NCBI GenBank assembly: GCA_963575745.1
Contig: CAUYUJ010013980.1
Coordinates: 1-64,000 of the forward strand
DNA length: 64,000 nt
Direction of reading: 5' to 3'
From: Prorocentrum cordatum
Lineage: Eukaryota; Sar; Dinophyceae; Prorocentrales; Prorocentraceae
Shown: piece by piece, positions 1 through 10,632 of the stretch
Position numbering within the stretch: the first letter of the stretch is position 1
How the letters are laid out: each line of letters starts with the position of its first letter
Notes under the pieces: model-generated
What the model saw: only the letters and a program-made list of their open reading frames with translations
What the model was told of the DNA's origin: nothing
Database searches by the model: none
Program-made: the position numbers and the translations under genes

Positions 1-795
1 TCACCGCCCTTCCGAAGCGTGCCCGCGTGAGCTTGTTCGGATCCTGCCAGGCGTTTGTTGCCGCTTCTTTGAACGAGCGTTGTTCCGGTCAAAGCGTCGA
101 ACAATCGGCGCGCAGCACCCTTTGATTTTTTCGGGGCGGAGGCTGCGAGCTGGTCAAAGTGTTCGGCCATCGACACACGCGCGGGCGTGCTCTCGAGCGT
201 CTTCGCTATTCGCTGAGGGGGAAGCGGGGGCAGCGGAGAGGGCAGGAAGAAGGAAAGAGACAATCCCAACACTGGGAATGGCCACAAGCAGAAGCATTCG
301 GCGGGGACGGGGAGGAAACTAATTCGGGATAGTTCTTGAAAGGGGGGGGCGGCGCGCTCGCTGGTGCTACCAGGAACCCAGGCCGATCACGTTCGGCGGA
401 AGCTTCCCTGTGTGTGTCTCGCCCGCTCCCGCTCCTCCATTCTCGCCGCCTGTAAGAGCATTCGCGTGCGCGCCGTGCTGGTCAAAGCATACAACCACCG
501 ACGCGTGCGCTTCGTGCCGAAGCTTGAAGTGGGCGCATTTAGGGGAGCCGCCGTGGACTAATTGCATGCGCTGGAGGGAGGGGGGGCAGAGGAATATGGA
601 GGAGGATGCGGAGGAGTTGAAGGAGCAGCAATTGGCCGAAGATGAAGCCATTCAAGCGTGTACTCACGCCAAAGAATCACTACCTGGTGATCTGTATTCC
701 ACGTTTCCTCACGCTTTGCCAGAAAGACGCGTCCTCGTCCACGTCCACCCGTCTCCCGCCTGCCTTCCTCTGCCCCTCCCTTTTCGTCGACCTAC
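1..795. other. Non-genic GC-rich sequence
   Basis: I see no gene here. Short open frames exist on both strands but show no recognisable domain, and their composition follows the surrounding GC-rich DNA. No tRNA-like or spliced-leader-like motif was found. Confidence 0.5.
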
Positions 796-1335
796 CTATT
801 GTTTGGGAGAACACCCTTCAAGAGGTACTCCGAGGTACTCCACTTAGCTGGACCCAGACTTTCGCATGAAACCTGTTCTTTGGGAGAACGCCCTTGAAGA
901 GGTACTCCGGGGTACTCGACTTCGCTGGGCCCAGGCTTTTGCATGAAACCTATTGTTGGGGGAACACCTTTCAAGAGGTACTCCCATGTACTCCTTTTAG
1001 CTGACACCTATTCTTTGGAAAAGCACCCTGGAAGAGGTACTCAGAGCACTCCACTTAGCTTGACCCAGGCTTTTGCATGAAGCTCAGTGTTTGGGGAAAC
1101 ACCCTTGAAGAGGTACTCCGAGATGCTCCACTGAGCTGGACCCAGGCTGTCGCATGAAACCTATTGTTTGGGAAAACACCCTTCAAGAGGTACTCCGAGG
1201 TACTCCACTTAGCTGGACCCAGGCTTTCGCATGAAACCTATTGTTTGGGAAATCATCCTTGAAGAGGGATTCCCATGTATTCCACTTAGCTGATACCTAC
1301 TATTTGGGAAAACACTCTTCAAGGAATCCTCTTAA
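796..1335. repeat. 77-bp tandem repeat array, about 8 copies
   Basis: Units begin near 797, 872, 950, 1009, 1086, 1160, 1238 and 1297. Each carries TTGTTTGGGAAAACACCCTT, then AGAGGTACTCC, ACTTAGCTGGACCCAGG and CGCATGAAACC. Most units are about 76-78 bp. Two (near 950 and 1238) are about 59 bp and both lack the same GACCCAGGCTTTCGCATGAA part, so they form a recurrent short subtype. No coding potential is evident. Confidence 0.85.
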
Positions 1336-3020
1336 TGTAACCGTGCGGGCGTGTGTCCGCGCGCAAACCAAATTCGCTGCGGTTTGCGAGAGGACCCATA
1401 GAGGACCCCCGAGACGGACCCACGAAGAGCCCAAGAAAGAGAACATGAAACGAAAGTCGAAGTCTTTTGTTGGAAGGGCCCCCCGGGAAGACGCATGGAG
1501 CCGTATGGAAGCTCCGAGCAGTCCCCGAAAAGGTCCACGAGGGCCGCTCCGAAACCTCCAAACTGCATCCAACAGGCCCCGCAAAAGAGTCATGATGTCT
1601 TCGCGGTGGCCATCATCATCAACATCGTCATCGTCATCAACACCATCATCGTCATGATCACCATGATCCCCATCATCAGCCTCGTCATCATCATCTTCGT
1701 GACCGCGTCTGGTGCGGAGCGGATATCCGACGGAGCAGACAGGTGCGGGGCAGATCTCCGACGTCGGGACGCCCCGAGCAGTCAGGAAGTGGAGGGGGTA
1801 TAAGCAAGCGAGCCTATCGCTGTGGCCTTCCACCCCGTGGAGGACTCTTTTACATGTTCTGTTCTCCCTGTCTCGACACAATCTCATGAGACGGCCATCA
1901 GTCCTCGTTGTCGTCGTCGGCGTCGTCGTCGTCGTCGGCCCCCACCATCCCAAGCTCGCCGAGCGGGGAGGCGTGGTCCACACCGTCTTCGGCTCGCTTG
2001 GGTTCTTGCTGCACGGCTTGCCGGGCGCCGACGGGGCAGTGGCAGCGCGCGAGTGGGGGGGAGTTGGCCGGAGGATCGTGGTTTCATGTTTTCTGGTTCT
2101 CGGGGGCTCCAGTCGCCACGGCTGGACGCCGCTTGAAAGGGTGGTGCGTTTGGATTCCCGCCGTTTGCGGCGCTCTTGGGCTGCCCCTAGTTCCCAAAGT
2201 CGTGAAGGAAGAAACGACTGAGGCAAAAGGACGGGGAGGGGAAGCGAGTGCATCCTCTCTCCCAAACTTGAAAGCGGAGTGGGGGGAGTGTGGCTGGAAG
2301 GCATTGTCTGTGTGAGGGCTGGCTCAGGTGTGTGTCAGAGTCAGCAAACGGAGGAAGAGGAGAAGGAGACGGAGGAAGAGGAAAGGAGGAAGCCAGGAGG
2401 AAGAGAAGGAAAGGGGGAATGCGGTCAGGAGGGAATGTCTCCGCGTAGGGGCAAGGGGGATGTACCGAACCTCTTCCGTCGACCGCTCTCTTCCACCCAT
2501 TATCTTCCAGTTTGCGTTGCCTCTGCTTTCCTCGGACTTGCTGCAGGACGTGTATTCCCTCCTACGTCTTCTTTCGCCTTCCCTCCTCTTCGTGCTTCCC
2601 CTTCCCTTCTTCCTTCTCACATTCCTTTTCCTTGGCGCCTCCTTCTTCTTCTGTTGCGCTGCTCCTTTTGTCTTTTCGTGTTCTTTTGCTGTTGCTGGTT
2701 CTCCCGCACGCCTCCCCTCCCTGTCCTCATTTTGTTTCGCCTCTTGTGCCTGTGGGCGGGGGAGAACGGGGAGGATGGGCGACGGAGAGAGAGAGAGGAT
2801 CAGGAAAACGAGGAAGATATGGAGGAGCAGCGCGAATACTAGAGGGCATCGGTGGAGGCTGCGGGCCATTTCAGCAAGGGCGAGTTCCTGATGGGGCCCG
2901 GCTCGCTCGCCCGTTGTCGCGTGGTGGCAGCGCGCCGCGAGAAACGAGCAAAATGTGGTCGCGGCCACGCAGGGTGCACGTGCTTTGGTTATTGTCAGGA
3001 GGTGCTAATGCACTGCGGGC
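1336..3020. other. Non-genic low-complexity region
   Basis: No gene is supported. The stretch holds degenerate ATC/GTC triplet tracts (about 1605-1705 and 1902-1940), then a purine-rich segment (about 2340-2460) followed by a pyrimidine-rich one (about 2545-2720). These create long open frames on both strands whose translations are low-complexity (Glu/Arg or Leu/Ser/Pro). Confidence 0.55.
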
Positions 3021-3665
3021 TGCTACGACGACGGCGGACGACGACGCCGATTTCGGTGTTTTGTCGCCCTTGTCGGCTCCCGGGGGTTTTGGGGCCCCGA
3101 GGCCGTCAAAAACGGATCCGGCCAGATGGACCCCGGGAGGGGTCCGGGGATAAATGTTGAGGGGACGTCGCCGATGTTCGGGGGACCCAACCAGTTCAGA
3201 CCCCCAGCCGCCGTCAAGTTTCCGTCACCCTGGTTTCCGCCACTCGCCGACGCGTAAGTGTGACCTGTCGCCGGTGTGACCTTTGGTACGCGGCGTTGTG
3301 GCCCTCGGGGGGCCCCCTCGTCACCACGGCAGGACACAGCTCGGAAAACTGGTGCGTTTGGACCCGGGGAGGTGTCCGGGGGTCGATTTTGAGCGGATTC
3401 TTGCGCACCGAAGGTCGCTCCTGCCAAAGGTCACTCGTACGTTCCCCCGAACCGTGGTTGCAGTTTGGCAGAGCGGCGTTCCGTCCGACGGACGACTGAC
3501 GACGGTGACGACGACGGCGGACGACGACAACAATTTAGGTGCTTTTTCGGCCCTTTCGGCGTCTGGAGGTCGTTCTCGGGCCCCGGGGGGCTCAGAAACG
3601 GACCCGGGGTCCAAAACCGCGTCGGACGGACCCAGGGAGAGCTCCGGGGACCTACTTTGAGCCGA
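3021..3665. repeat. Degenerate repeated segments with GGACCCGGGGAGG motifs
   Basis: Segments around 3026-3160 and 3507-3660 share GACGGCGGACGACGAC, a TTTTCGGCCC-like part, GGGCCCCGGGG and GGTCCGGGGA. A related middle piece lies at about 3315-3400. Similar wording recurs at about 2095-2160 and 56930-57000, which suggests an old dispersed non-coding repeat. Boundaries are uncertain. Confidence 0.4.
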
Positions 3666-3751
3666 CTTCGGACACGTTGAGCGTGATTATTTGACGCGTC
3701 GTCTCGTAACCGCGCGGAGCCTCGCGAGGGCAGCGACGCACTGGTCCCCAT

Positions 3752-3905
3752 TCAGAGGAGGAGGAGGAGGAGGAGGAAGGAGGAGGAGGAGGAGGAGGAG
3801 AAAGGTGGAGGAGGAAGGAGGAGGAGGAGAAGGAGGAGGAGGTGGACGAAGACATGAGGACGAGTAGGTGGGATACCTGCCTGCTCCTCCTCCTCCTCCT
3901 GCTTC
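3752..3905. repeat. GGA microsatellite followed by short TCC tract
   Basis: Nearly pure GGA triplets run from about 3758 to 3843, and a short TCC run lies at about 3883-3903. The two are complementary, so a GGA/TCC foldback is possible. The translations are Arg/Glu/Gly or Ser/Pro/Leu strings and not evidence of a gene. Confidence 0.85.
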
Positions 3906-4443
3906 TCGTGTTCCGCCCTGTTCAGGACTTTTCCGCTCTTGTGACGTATTTGCTTGACGTCGACGTGTATATGTGTGACGTCGGTGTATCAGGATGACAA
4001 ACGAGTAGGAGTAGAGCGAAAGTTCATGGGGTGGAAAGGGATAGGGGGGGGGCCAGGGGCGGGAGGGGAGGAAGGAGAGAAACGGAGGAAAGGCGACGAG
4101 AAGACGGACGTCGCGCGATCTCAGGCTCAAGCCTTGAGGGCTACAGCAGGGCCCCTCCAGAGGGCCGGCCGACAGGGAGGCCCGTCTCCGGGGGAAGGGG
4201 GAGTACGAAGCCCAAGCTCCTAGGTGGGGTGGGCGCAGTACTTCCCTGGATGCCGGGGATGGCGCCGTCGGGCCACGAGGGTTTTACCGGTTGCACCCTA
4301 AGCAACCAAGGGCTTTTCCGGTTGAGCCAATTTCAACCTAGAGGTCACCCCACTAGCCTGAAGGTGGGCCCCCGGGAGGGGTGTGACGCGAAAGAGTCCT
4401 TCGGGACTCGTTCGCGTTGCTGCAAACATCCAATACTGAGTCG

Positions 4444-7400
4444 ATGTGCATTGAAACGGTCAGATGCAGCAGCCCTGGACGTCCACCGGGTTGGGAGGAT
4501 GAAGCTTCCGATGCAGGCTGCGAACGTAAGAAGGGGGACACTATTTCGAAGGGCCCCCAAGCAGCCTTTTCGGATGACAGACGGCGTGTGCCGGCGCGGC
4601 AATTTTCGCAGACGCTGTTTCTTGGCGGTGGAAGGGGGAAACTATCGCGGATTTTTCCCAAGGACCGTGTTTTGGACGGCACAAAGGGGAAGCTGGCGCG
4701 ATTGACTCCGCAGGCCCCTCTGGTGGATCATAGAAAATGGGTGCGATCGCCATTCTGGTCCGAAACGCAGTCACCGGTCCAGAGAGAGGGCAGAGGCCTT
4801 TGGAATTGCGCACACGGGCGAACCCTCTACGAGGGGAGAAGGACACGCGTGCGAATTGTGTCCCAGGGGCGCCCGATGACAGAGAAGAGGGGTGATCGGC
4901 GGCTAGGTTCTCTCCAGACGCGCCCCGTGAACGACAGAAAGGAAAGACTATCGCGTTTTGCGTCGCAGGCGTGTCTTCTGCGTCTTGCTGCGCGCGTGTC
5001 GGGCCGCGAAGCGCGCCGCGCGGGGAAATCTCGCAGAGTTCGCGCGCGGCGCTCGCCGGGGATTGGCTGCAACCGCAAATCAGGGAGGCAACAGAGAAGG
5101 AGCCATCCGAACAGGGAGGGCGCGGAGACTGTTGGCGAAGGGGTGCTGCGAGTGGCCGTCGCGTGGGCCATGTACGCGTCGCCTGCTTTGTGTGCAGAAC
5201 TTCGGGTGTTGGCAGAGGACGTGGACACTCTGGGGCGCTTTGAGAATAAGTGTGTCCAAATTGCAATAGCTAAGATGCGTCGAGGACAATGTCGAAGGGA
5301 CGCTCTCAGAAGTTTTGAACGAAGTTGCGCCAATCACGTGGTCTCTGGGGAGAGCATGGGGGATCCGGATGCGCGGCAGAACATGTTGGCCGCCGAGGCA
5401 TGGTTGTGTTGCCAACAAACGTTCGTCTGGGTGTACGAGGCGCAAAGTGTGGCACACTTCATGCAAAGAACTCTGCTCGTAAAATGGCCGTTGGGCGATG
5501 TCGGAGGGAGTTGTGTAGGTGCAGCCGTGTGGTTCGCGGAGGGCCATCTGGTGCGCGTAGGTCAAGGATGGCGCAGCCTGCGCGGAGTGGAAGGAGCACG
5601 TGGGCATGCACCGTGGTTGCGGTTTGCTGCCGGCGGTCGCGGCGTCGCGGGGCCACCGAGCAGCGCCACCGCGGAAGGAGAGGACGAGAGAAGCGCGAAC
5701 GGAAGAGGGCGCGAGGCAGCTGACTGTGCATCTCGCGTGCCCGCCACGATGGACGCAACTGGCCGTAGCTGCCAAGAAGGACAGAGGACGTGCACGAGAA
5801 GCGCCAGTCACGCAGCCGCTCGGCCGTTGGGGTGGGCGCGAGGCTCGCCGCAGCCCGTGTCGGGGGCGCTGCAGCGCTACGTGTCCGCGTTGAACAATGG
5901 CGCAGGCAGGAGTCTGGGGTACCTCCAAGGTATAGAATTCGGTGGTGGTGGCGACTGCTTGTTTTTGAGCATCGCAGGGATCCTCGCGCGCATGGTAGTT
6001 CACGGTGGCGAACCAGCGCGACACGTCTTGCAGAAAATCCCGAAGAGTGTGTTCGACGAAGGTCAGCGCGCGGTCATGCTCGAGCTTCGACGCCAAGCTG
6101 CACAGGTGTTTCACGCGTGGGACGACCTGGCTGTGCTGAATTTCATGATAACTGCGTGCATGCGAGCGCGCCACAGAGACCACCCGGACGAGTGGGATCC
6201 TTTCGAAGTACTGCACGCGTGCAATATGCAAGCATTGGCGTCGCCAGATAATGTTCCAGATGCAGTCCGCGCGTGGCAAGACGAACCCGACGGGGACGCC
6301 GTGGCCATCGTTGGATGCACGGACGCGCGGCGTGGCGGTGGGGCGTCGCAGGAAATACACGTTCGCATACCTCGCGGCGCCGCAGGTTTGCTGCAGCTTC
6401 GGTGCACATTAGAGGACGTGATGAGCCGCCCAGGCCACGCGCATTGGGGTACCGAAACGGACGTGGCCAGTTTGAGCGACAGACTACAATTGGGGGTCCT
6501 CTTGTTCAGAGACCGGTTGCCGTCCGGCTCGCGCAGTTGTGTGTGCAGTATCGGCAGCGAACAACGCGATTTCTCTCATTGGATTGCGCTGTGGTGGGAG
6601 GAGCCAACGCATTTCCGAGGAGCGGAACTCGACGGTCGGGCTTTCTGGACCGATACGACGCTACCGCGGGCGTTGCGCGACCAGTACGCTGCGTGCAACG
6701 AGAACGCTGGTAGGCGGGTGGAGGAGCGTCCAAGAGTAACGCCGCCGCCGCCGCGCATGGAACTGGAAAGGGACGTGGCGCGTGAGCGGCGGAGAGCAAT
6801 CACCGCAGAGAGCGCGAGTGATCCCGGCGCGAGCGCCTCGGGCGCGCTGGGGTCGCCACCACCTGGCCATGAGCCCGGGGCACAAGAAGCCGGAGCACGC
6901 AAGCGGCGGCGGGCTGGGGCCACCGTGGGCGACAGCGGCAAATCGAGGAAAGGTTTGGTTGCCGCGTGGAGCGGGGGGGGGTGTGGCGACGCGGCTGGGT
7001 GCGCCGCCGACTGCGCGGGAAGCGCCATCGGATCGGCAGCGGGTGGCGGTGGAAACGCGGCCGGGGAGAAAGGAAAGGAGAAAGATCCATCGGGGAGCGT
7101 CGGAGACGGCGCCCCCCCAGCGGACGCAATGCAGCAGGCGTTCTACAATGTCGGCGTAGACGCGGCGTCGAAAGATCCCCGACGGACCCGAGAAGTCCTC
7201 GTGGCAGCTGCTGCAGCCAGTGTACGGCGTCACCCAACCGTGCCCGCGGATCCAGACGACCCCGCGCAACCATGGTCGCAAGCCCTGGCGGAGGACATGG
7301 CCGTGGAGTTGCCAGTCGTGCACTGTGCGTTCGTGGGATGTACGTGGCGGTCGGAGGTAGTAGGCGAGTTGTGCGGGCACGTCCGCGAGGTGCACGGTTC

Positions 7401-10400
7401 CGTCGTGCTGCCCATCGCCGAACTTGTTCATCCAGCGGACGAGGACGAGGACCTCCGTATCACGGCGGCGTACAATGCAATCGTTGCACGTGCTGTTCGG
7501 GGTGGTGCGCCGCTAGCGGCATACTCCTTGCACAGACGGAGCCTGGCCATGTACGCGAAAGCAACGCAACAGAAGAGCATCGCGTCTCCAATTTGTTTTC
7601 TGTGCGCCTGCACGTTTCCTTGGGTGGAAGGTAGACGGGGGAACCAGATTGCCTGGGAGCAACCGTTTAAGGCAGCCGTGGGCGACCCGACGCGGGTGGT
7701 TCGGTTTGGTGATTGGACCATGAAGGAAGTGCAAGCGCGGTTCAGCATCGACGCGTACCTGCGGGACTACTGTCACGAGCCAGGGAACAGCGCATTGGAC
7801 CTCGAGGAGGCGTGGTATCGGGAAGACTTCACGGACTGGCTTGCGAAAGTGCCGACACCGTGCGGTGAAGTGTTAATTCTGTGTTGCCCCGAAGATCAGC
7901 GGTGCCACAGGGGGTGCCAGGAGAAGGGAACCGCGTGTCCCGAATGCGAAGTGCCTCTTTGCGAGGAATGCAAGGTAGAGGTGGAAACGCCGTATCGGCG
8001 GCGAGTTGCCGCGACCCCGGCGGTCCCGCGCCGGAGCCTTGCGAACGACTTGATGGCGTTCTATGCGCCAGATCGCATGTACACCGAGGGCATGACGGTG
8101 ATGGAGATGATTTGTTGCAGCCCTTGCATTACGTCGATGATTTGTTTTTCGCTGGAGGTGAAGTACCAGAACGACCGGGAAAGCAGCGCGGGCAAAGAGA
8201 ACCTGTTTGACAGCACGGCAGGGTTCCACAGCGGGCGTCTGGCGGCGCGCGGGAATGCTACGAGCTTCTTGCTGCCGTGGCAGGGGATATTACGAGAGCT
8301 CCGTCAGCTCGAGAAGGAAGGGCGCCAGGGCGGCGACTCGGCGGTGCCAATCGTGGGTGAGAAATTGGGGTCGGTGGTGCAGATCCTTCTGAAAGTCAAC
8401 GACGCCACGAGCAAGGACAACTTGCCGCGTTTCATTCATCAGGCAAATGTACGGCGCGAGGTTGTGAAGCGCCACATCAAGATGATGAAGCACCGCGGGC
8501 ACCGAGCTTTCGCCAATGTCAACGTGGAGGCGATGGAGAGAAAGGCCGATCAATTGCCGCAGGACGGCGTGCCTCCGGAGATTCTCCGGCTGCTTCCGCA
8601 CGACACCACGTTGGACAAGCTTATGGTGCAGAAGAACGCGACGCCCTGTGATGGGGCGCGAGATTCGGTGGGAGCGGCTGCGCGCGACATGGACTTGCGT
8701 ACGCCGAATGCCGTCATGATGGAGAAGTCGTCGGTGGACGAGGTGGATGCAAACAGATTGAGGCAGGGTGCGTTTGAACATGTGTCGGGCAGGCCGCGCG
8801 CCGCAAACGCGGTCGTACAGACTGGCGCATTGGCAATGGAAGCGAAAAGCTTCGCGCTGCGTCTGGCAAGTACGTGGACAGGCAGGTGCGACAGACCCGA
8901 GTGCCCGTGCGGTGGAGACAGGGACGAGCGTGCTCTTGCGAGGACGAGCAGAATGGGAGACAAGGCGGCCAACGTGGATACGGAGACATTGCAATTTCGG
9001 CTTTGGGAGATGCTGGAAACAGACGCGACCCGCATTCGGTGCGTGGTGTATCCGGGCCGTGCGATGATGAATCAGTTTGTGCCGTGGTTTTTCGGCGTGG
9101 CATTCCCGTTTTGTTTCAAGTACGGGGTGGGCATGCCGGACATGCCTGAGTGGCAGGAGAATGCGCGACGTCGACGTGGCCCAGCGGCGCCCCGCGTGGA
9201 GCTGGCTCTGTGGGCGCGCATCATGACGCGTCGGGTGGAGTCTCAATTCCGGCGCGAGTGGCGGTTTGGTTTTACGGTGTCGTCGGTTTTGTTTCAAAGT
9301 TCCGTGAATATGGCCCGATCCGTCCGCTTGGCGGACTATAGAAAGGACGGGGAGACGGAATGCCAGTATTCGCAAGGCGAACTCGAGAAGGCAGCCGTGA
9401 GCATCGTAGATGCTTTGTATGGTACGTACAAGGATCCGTCAACCGGGAAATCCTCCAACGTGCGCGGAGATTTCTCGAAGCTGAAATATGTGAAGTCGCT
9501 CGACCCGATAGCGAAACGATTGGCTGCAGGAGCCAGCGCGGTCGCTCGCAAGATCGAAGGGACCAACGAGGTGCGGACGCTCATGAGGTACGACACCCAT
9601 GCTGCTCGAATCGCCCACGGGGTACCGTCGTTTTTCACCATGTCCCCAGACGAGAGGCACAACCGGGTAATGGTGCGGCTGTCGCGGTCTCGAAGAAAGG
9701 ACCCCGTGAATCGTAGTGCTGCGCGGGAACTGCACGGCCCCACGCATGGCGGGTGGTGGGAGCCGTCGCTGGCGCACAAGGATGAAATATCTGGACATGC
9801 CGTGACGAGAGATCGGCGCGGGCGGGCGGGGGAGGGCGGATCGGGCACAGAGGGGGCAGAGGGTGATGACGACGTTGACATGGCAGTGCCTCTGGCGATG
9901 TTGGCAGATGCCGTTCCCGCGTCGGACCAGAGAAGAGCAGTGCTGGCTCGGGACCCGCTGGCGGGCGTCGACGGGTTTCGGGTAATCGTGGGCCTTGTGT
10001 TTGAGTACATATTGGGCATGCGGTATTGTCCGAGGTGCCCAGATTGCGAGTGCGCGGATTTGCTTGGCAGCGACGCGACGGCGGTGGGTGGGTGCTTGGG
10101 TCGCGTGGACGGGGTGTACGGCAGCATTGAAGCTCAGAAGTCGGCTGGAAGTCTGCATTTGCACGTGCAAGTATTCGTTCAGTGTTTGCACCAGCATACC
10201 CCGTTGCACGAACTGCTACAGCTGCCGACAGATGTGCTAGAGGGGCTGGTAGAAGAATACAAGAGGTACAAGAGGAACGCGAGTCGTCAGGAGTACGCTG
10301 ACGTAGAAGGTTGGAGGGGCAGGAAAACGGAGGTGGAGAAGGCGTGGCCCACGTACCGCGAGACCGCGGATCTGGTCGCAGCGCCGGAGTACTTACACAG

Positions 10401-10584
10401 CGGCCAGACTAATGGTTCGGGAGGGTCGGTAGGAGGCGGTAGGAAATCAACGAGCGGCAATGGGGTAACAGAAGATGGGGACAAGGGAATTGAGGAAGGG
10501 CGAACCTGGCTGCGAGAGTACCTCGGTGTCTGGGTGCAAAAGGGGCAGGAGTTTCGACAGAACCACGTGCACCAGTGGAGTTAG
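4444..10584 (+). CDS. Helitron replication initiator, N-terminal part, with OTU-type protease domain
   Basis: This is the front of a Helitron Rep-helicase, the protein that nicks DNA for rolling-circle transposition. Residues are counted from the first in-frame ATG (2,046 aa). An OTU-like cysteine protease lies at about 490-725: GGGGDCLF has its Cys at 505 and the HW pair has His at 712. A CCHH-type finger starts near Cys 961 and a Cys cluster near 1154. SLANDL near 1197 and RREVV near 1337 resemble DUF6570 of other protist Helitrons. A Helitron_like_N region begins near PSFF (1728). The HUH metal site is SLHLHVQ, with His 1905 and 1907. The frame ends at a TAG, but the same frame continues into the Y2 and helicase part after it. 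The first ~240 residues are Arg-rich and repetitive and may not be coding; the ATG at 5170 is an alternative start. Confidence 0.85.
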   Translation: MCIETVRCSSPGRPPGWEDEASDAGCERKKGDTISKGPQAAFSDDRRRVPARQFSQTLFLGGGRGKLSRIFPKDRVLDGTKGKLARLTPQAPLVDHRKWVRSPFWSETQSPVQREGRGLWNCAHGRTLYEGRRTRVRIVSQGRPMTEKRGDRRLGSLQTRPVNDRKERLSRFASQACLLRLAARVSGREARRAGKSRRVRARRSPGIGCNRKSGRQQRRSHPNREGAETVGEGVLRVAVAWAMYASPALCAELRVLAEDVDTLGRFENKCVQIAIAKMRRGQCRRDALRSFERSCANHVVSGESMGDPDARQNMLAAEAWLCCQQTFVWVYEAQSVAHFMQRTLLVKWPLGDVGGSCVGAAVWFAEGHLVRVGQGWRSLRGVEGARGHAPWLRFAAGGRGVAGPPSSATAEGEDERSANGRGREAADCASRVPATMDATGRSCQEGQRTCTRSASHAAARPLGWARGSPQPVSGALQRYVSALNNGAGRSLGYLQGIEFGGGGDCLFLSIAGILARMVVHGGEPARHVLQKIPKSVFDEGQRAVMLELRRQAAQVFHAWDDLAVLNFMITACMRARHRDHPDEWDPFEVLHACNMQALASPDNVPDAVRAWQDEPDGDAVAIVGCTDARRGGGASQEIHVRIPRGAAGLLQLRCTLEDVMSRPGHAHWGTETDVASLSDRLQLGVLLFRDRLPSGSRSCVCSIGSEQRDFSHWIALWWEEPTHFRGAELDGRAFWTDTTLPRALRDQYAACNENAGRRVEERPRVTPPPPRMELERDVARERRRAITAESASDPGASASGALGSPPPGHEPGAQEAGARKRRRAGATVGDSGKSRKGLVAAWSGGGCGDAAGCAADCAGSAIGSAAGGGGNAAGEKGKEKDPSGSVGDGAPPADAMQQAFYNVGVDAASKDPRRTREVLVAAAAASVRRHPTVPADPDDPAQPWSQALAEDMAVELPVVHCAFVGCTWRSEVVGELCGHVREVHGSVVLPIAELVHPADEDEDLRITAAYNAIVARAVRGGAPLAAYSLHRRSLAMYAKATQQKSIASPICFLCACTFPWVEGRRGNQIAWEQPFKAAVGDPTRVVRFGDWTMKEVQARFSIDAYLRDYCHEPGNSALDLEEAWYREDFTDWLAKVPTPCGEVLILCCPEDQRCHRGCQEKGTACPECEVPLCEECKVEVETPYRRRVAATPAVPRRSLANDLMAFYAPDRMYTEGMTVMEMICCSPCITSMICFSLEVKYQNDRESSAGKENLFDSTAGFHSGRLAARGNATSFLLPWQGILRELRQLEKEGRQGGDSAVPIVGEKLGSVVQILLKVNDATSKDNLPRFIHQANVRREVVKRHIKMMKHRGHRAFANVNVEAMERKADQLPQDGVPPEILRLLPHDTTLDKLMVQKNATPCDGARDSVGAAARDMDLRTPNAVMMEKSSVDEVDANRLRQGAFEHVSGRPRAANAVVQTGALAMEAKSFALRLASTWTGRCDRPECPCGGDRDERALARTSRMGDKAANVDTETLQFRLWEMLETDATRIRCVVYPGRAMMNQFVPWFFGVAFPFCFKYGVGMPDMPEWQENARRRRGPAAPRVELALWARIMTRRVESQFRREWRFGFTVSSVLFQSSVNMARSVRLADYRKDGETECQYSQGELEKAAVSIVDALYGTYKDPSTGKSSNVRGDFSKLKYVKSLDPIAKRLAAGASAVARKIEGTNEVRTLMRYDTHAARIAHGVPSFFTMSPDERHNRVMVRLSRSRRKDPVNRSAARELHGPTHGGWWEPSLAHKDEISGHAVTRDRRGRAGEGGSGTEGAEGDDDVDMAVPLAMLADAVPASDQRRAVLARDPLAGVDGFRVIVGLVFEYILGMRYCPRCPDCECADLLGSDATAVGGCLGRVDGVYGSIEAQKSAGSLHLHVQVFVQCLHQHTPLHELLQLPTDVLEGLVEEYKRYKRNASRQEYADVEGWRGRKTEVEKAWPTYRETADLVAAPEYLHSGQTNGSGGSVGGGRKSTSGNGVTEDGDKGIEEGRTWLREYLGVWVQKGQEFRQNHVHQWS
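5890..6640 (+). other. OTU-like cysteine protease domain within the Helitron protein
   Basis: The GGGGDCLFLSI block places the nucleophile Cys codon at 5956-5958, and DFSHWIALWW places the catalytic His codon at 6577-6579, with about 205 residues between them. In known OTU proteases the Cys sits in GDC and the His just before an aromatic residue near the C-terminal end, which fits. OTU-like domains have been reported in Helitrons of several eukaryotes, where their role is unknown. The substrate here cannot be read from sequence. Confidence 0.75.
10582..10584 (+). other. In-frame TAG splitting the Helitron Rep domain
   Basis: Frame 1 is open from 4417 to 15213 except for this one TAG. Upstream is the HUH motif (10156-10164), downstream the two-tyrosine motif (10981-11004), both needed by one Rep active site. 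The following base is C. The stop may be a point mutation (CAG to TAG is one transition), a read-through site, or lie in an unrecognised intron. Confidence 0.9.
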
Positions 10585-10632
10585 CGTTTGCAGCGCGTGG
10601 TACCGTTGGCACATTGTCAGAGGACAGACGAC

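Noticed and set aside
1300-2304. 334-residue minus-strand open frame
   Set aside because: It crosses part of the 77-bp array and triplet tracts; the translation has long Asp and Thr runs and no domain.
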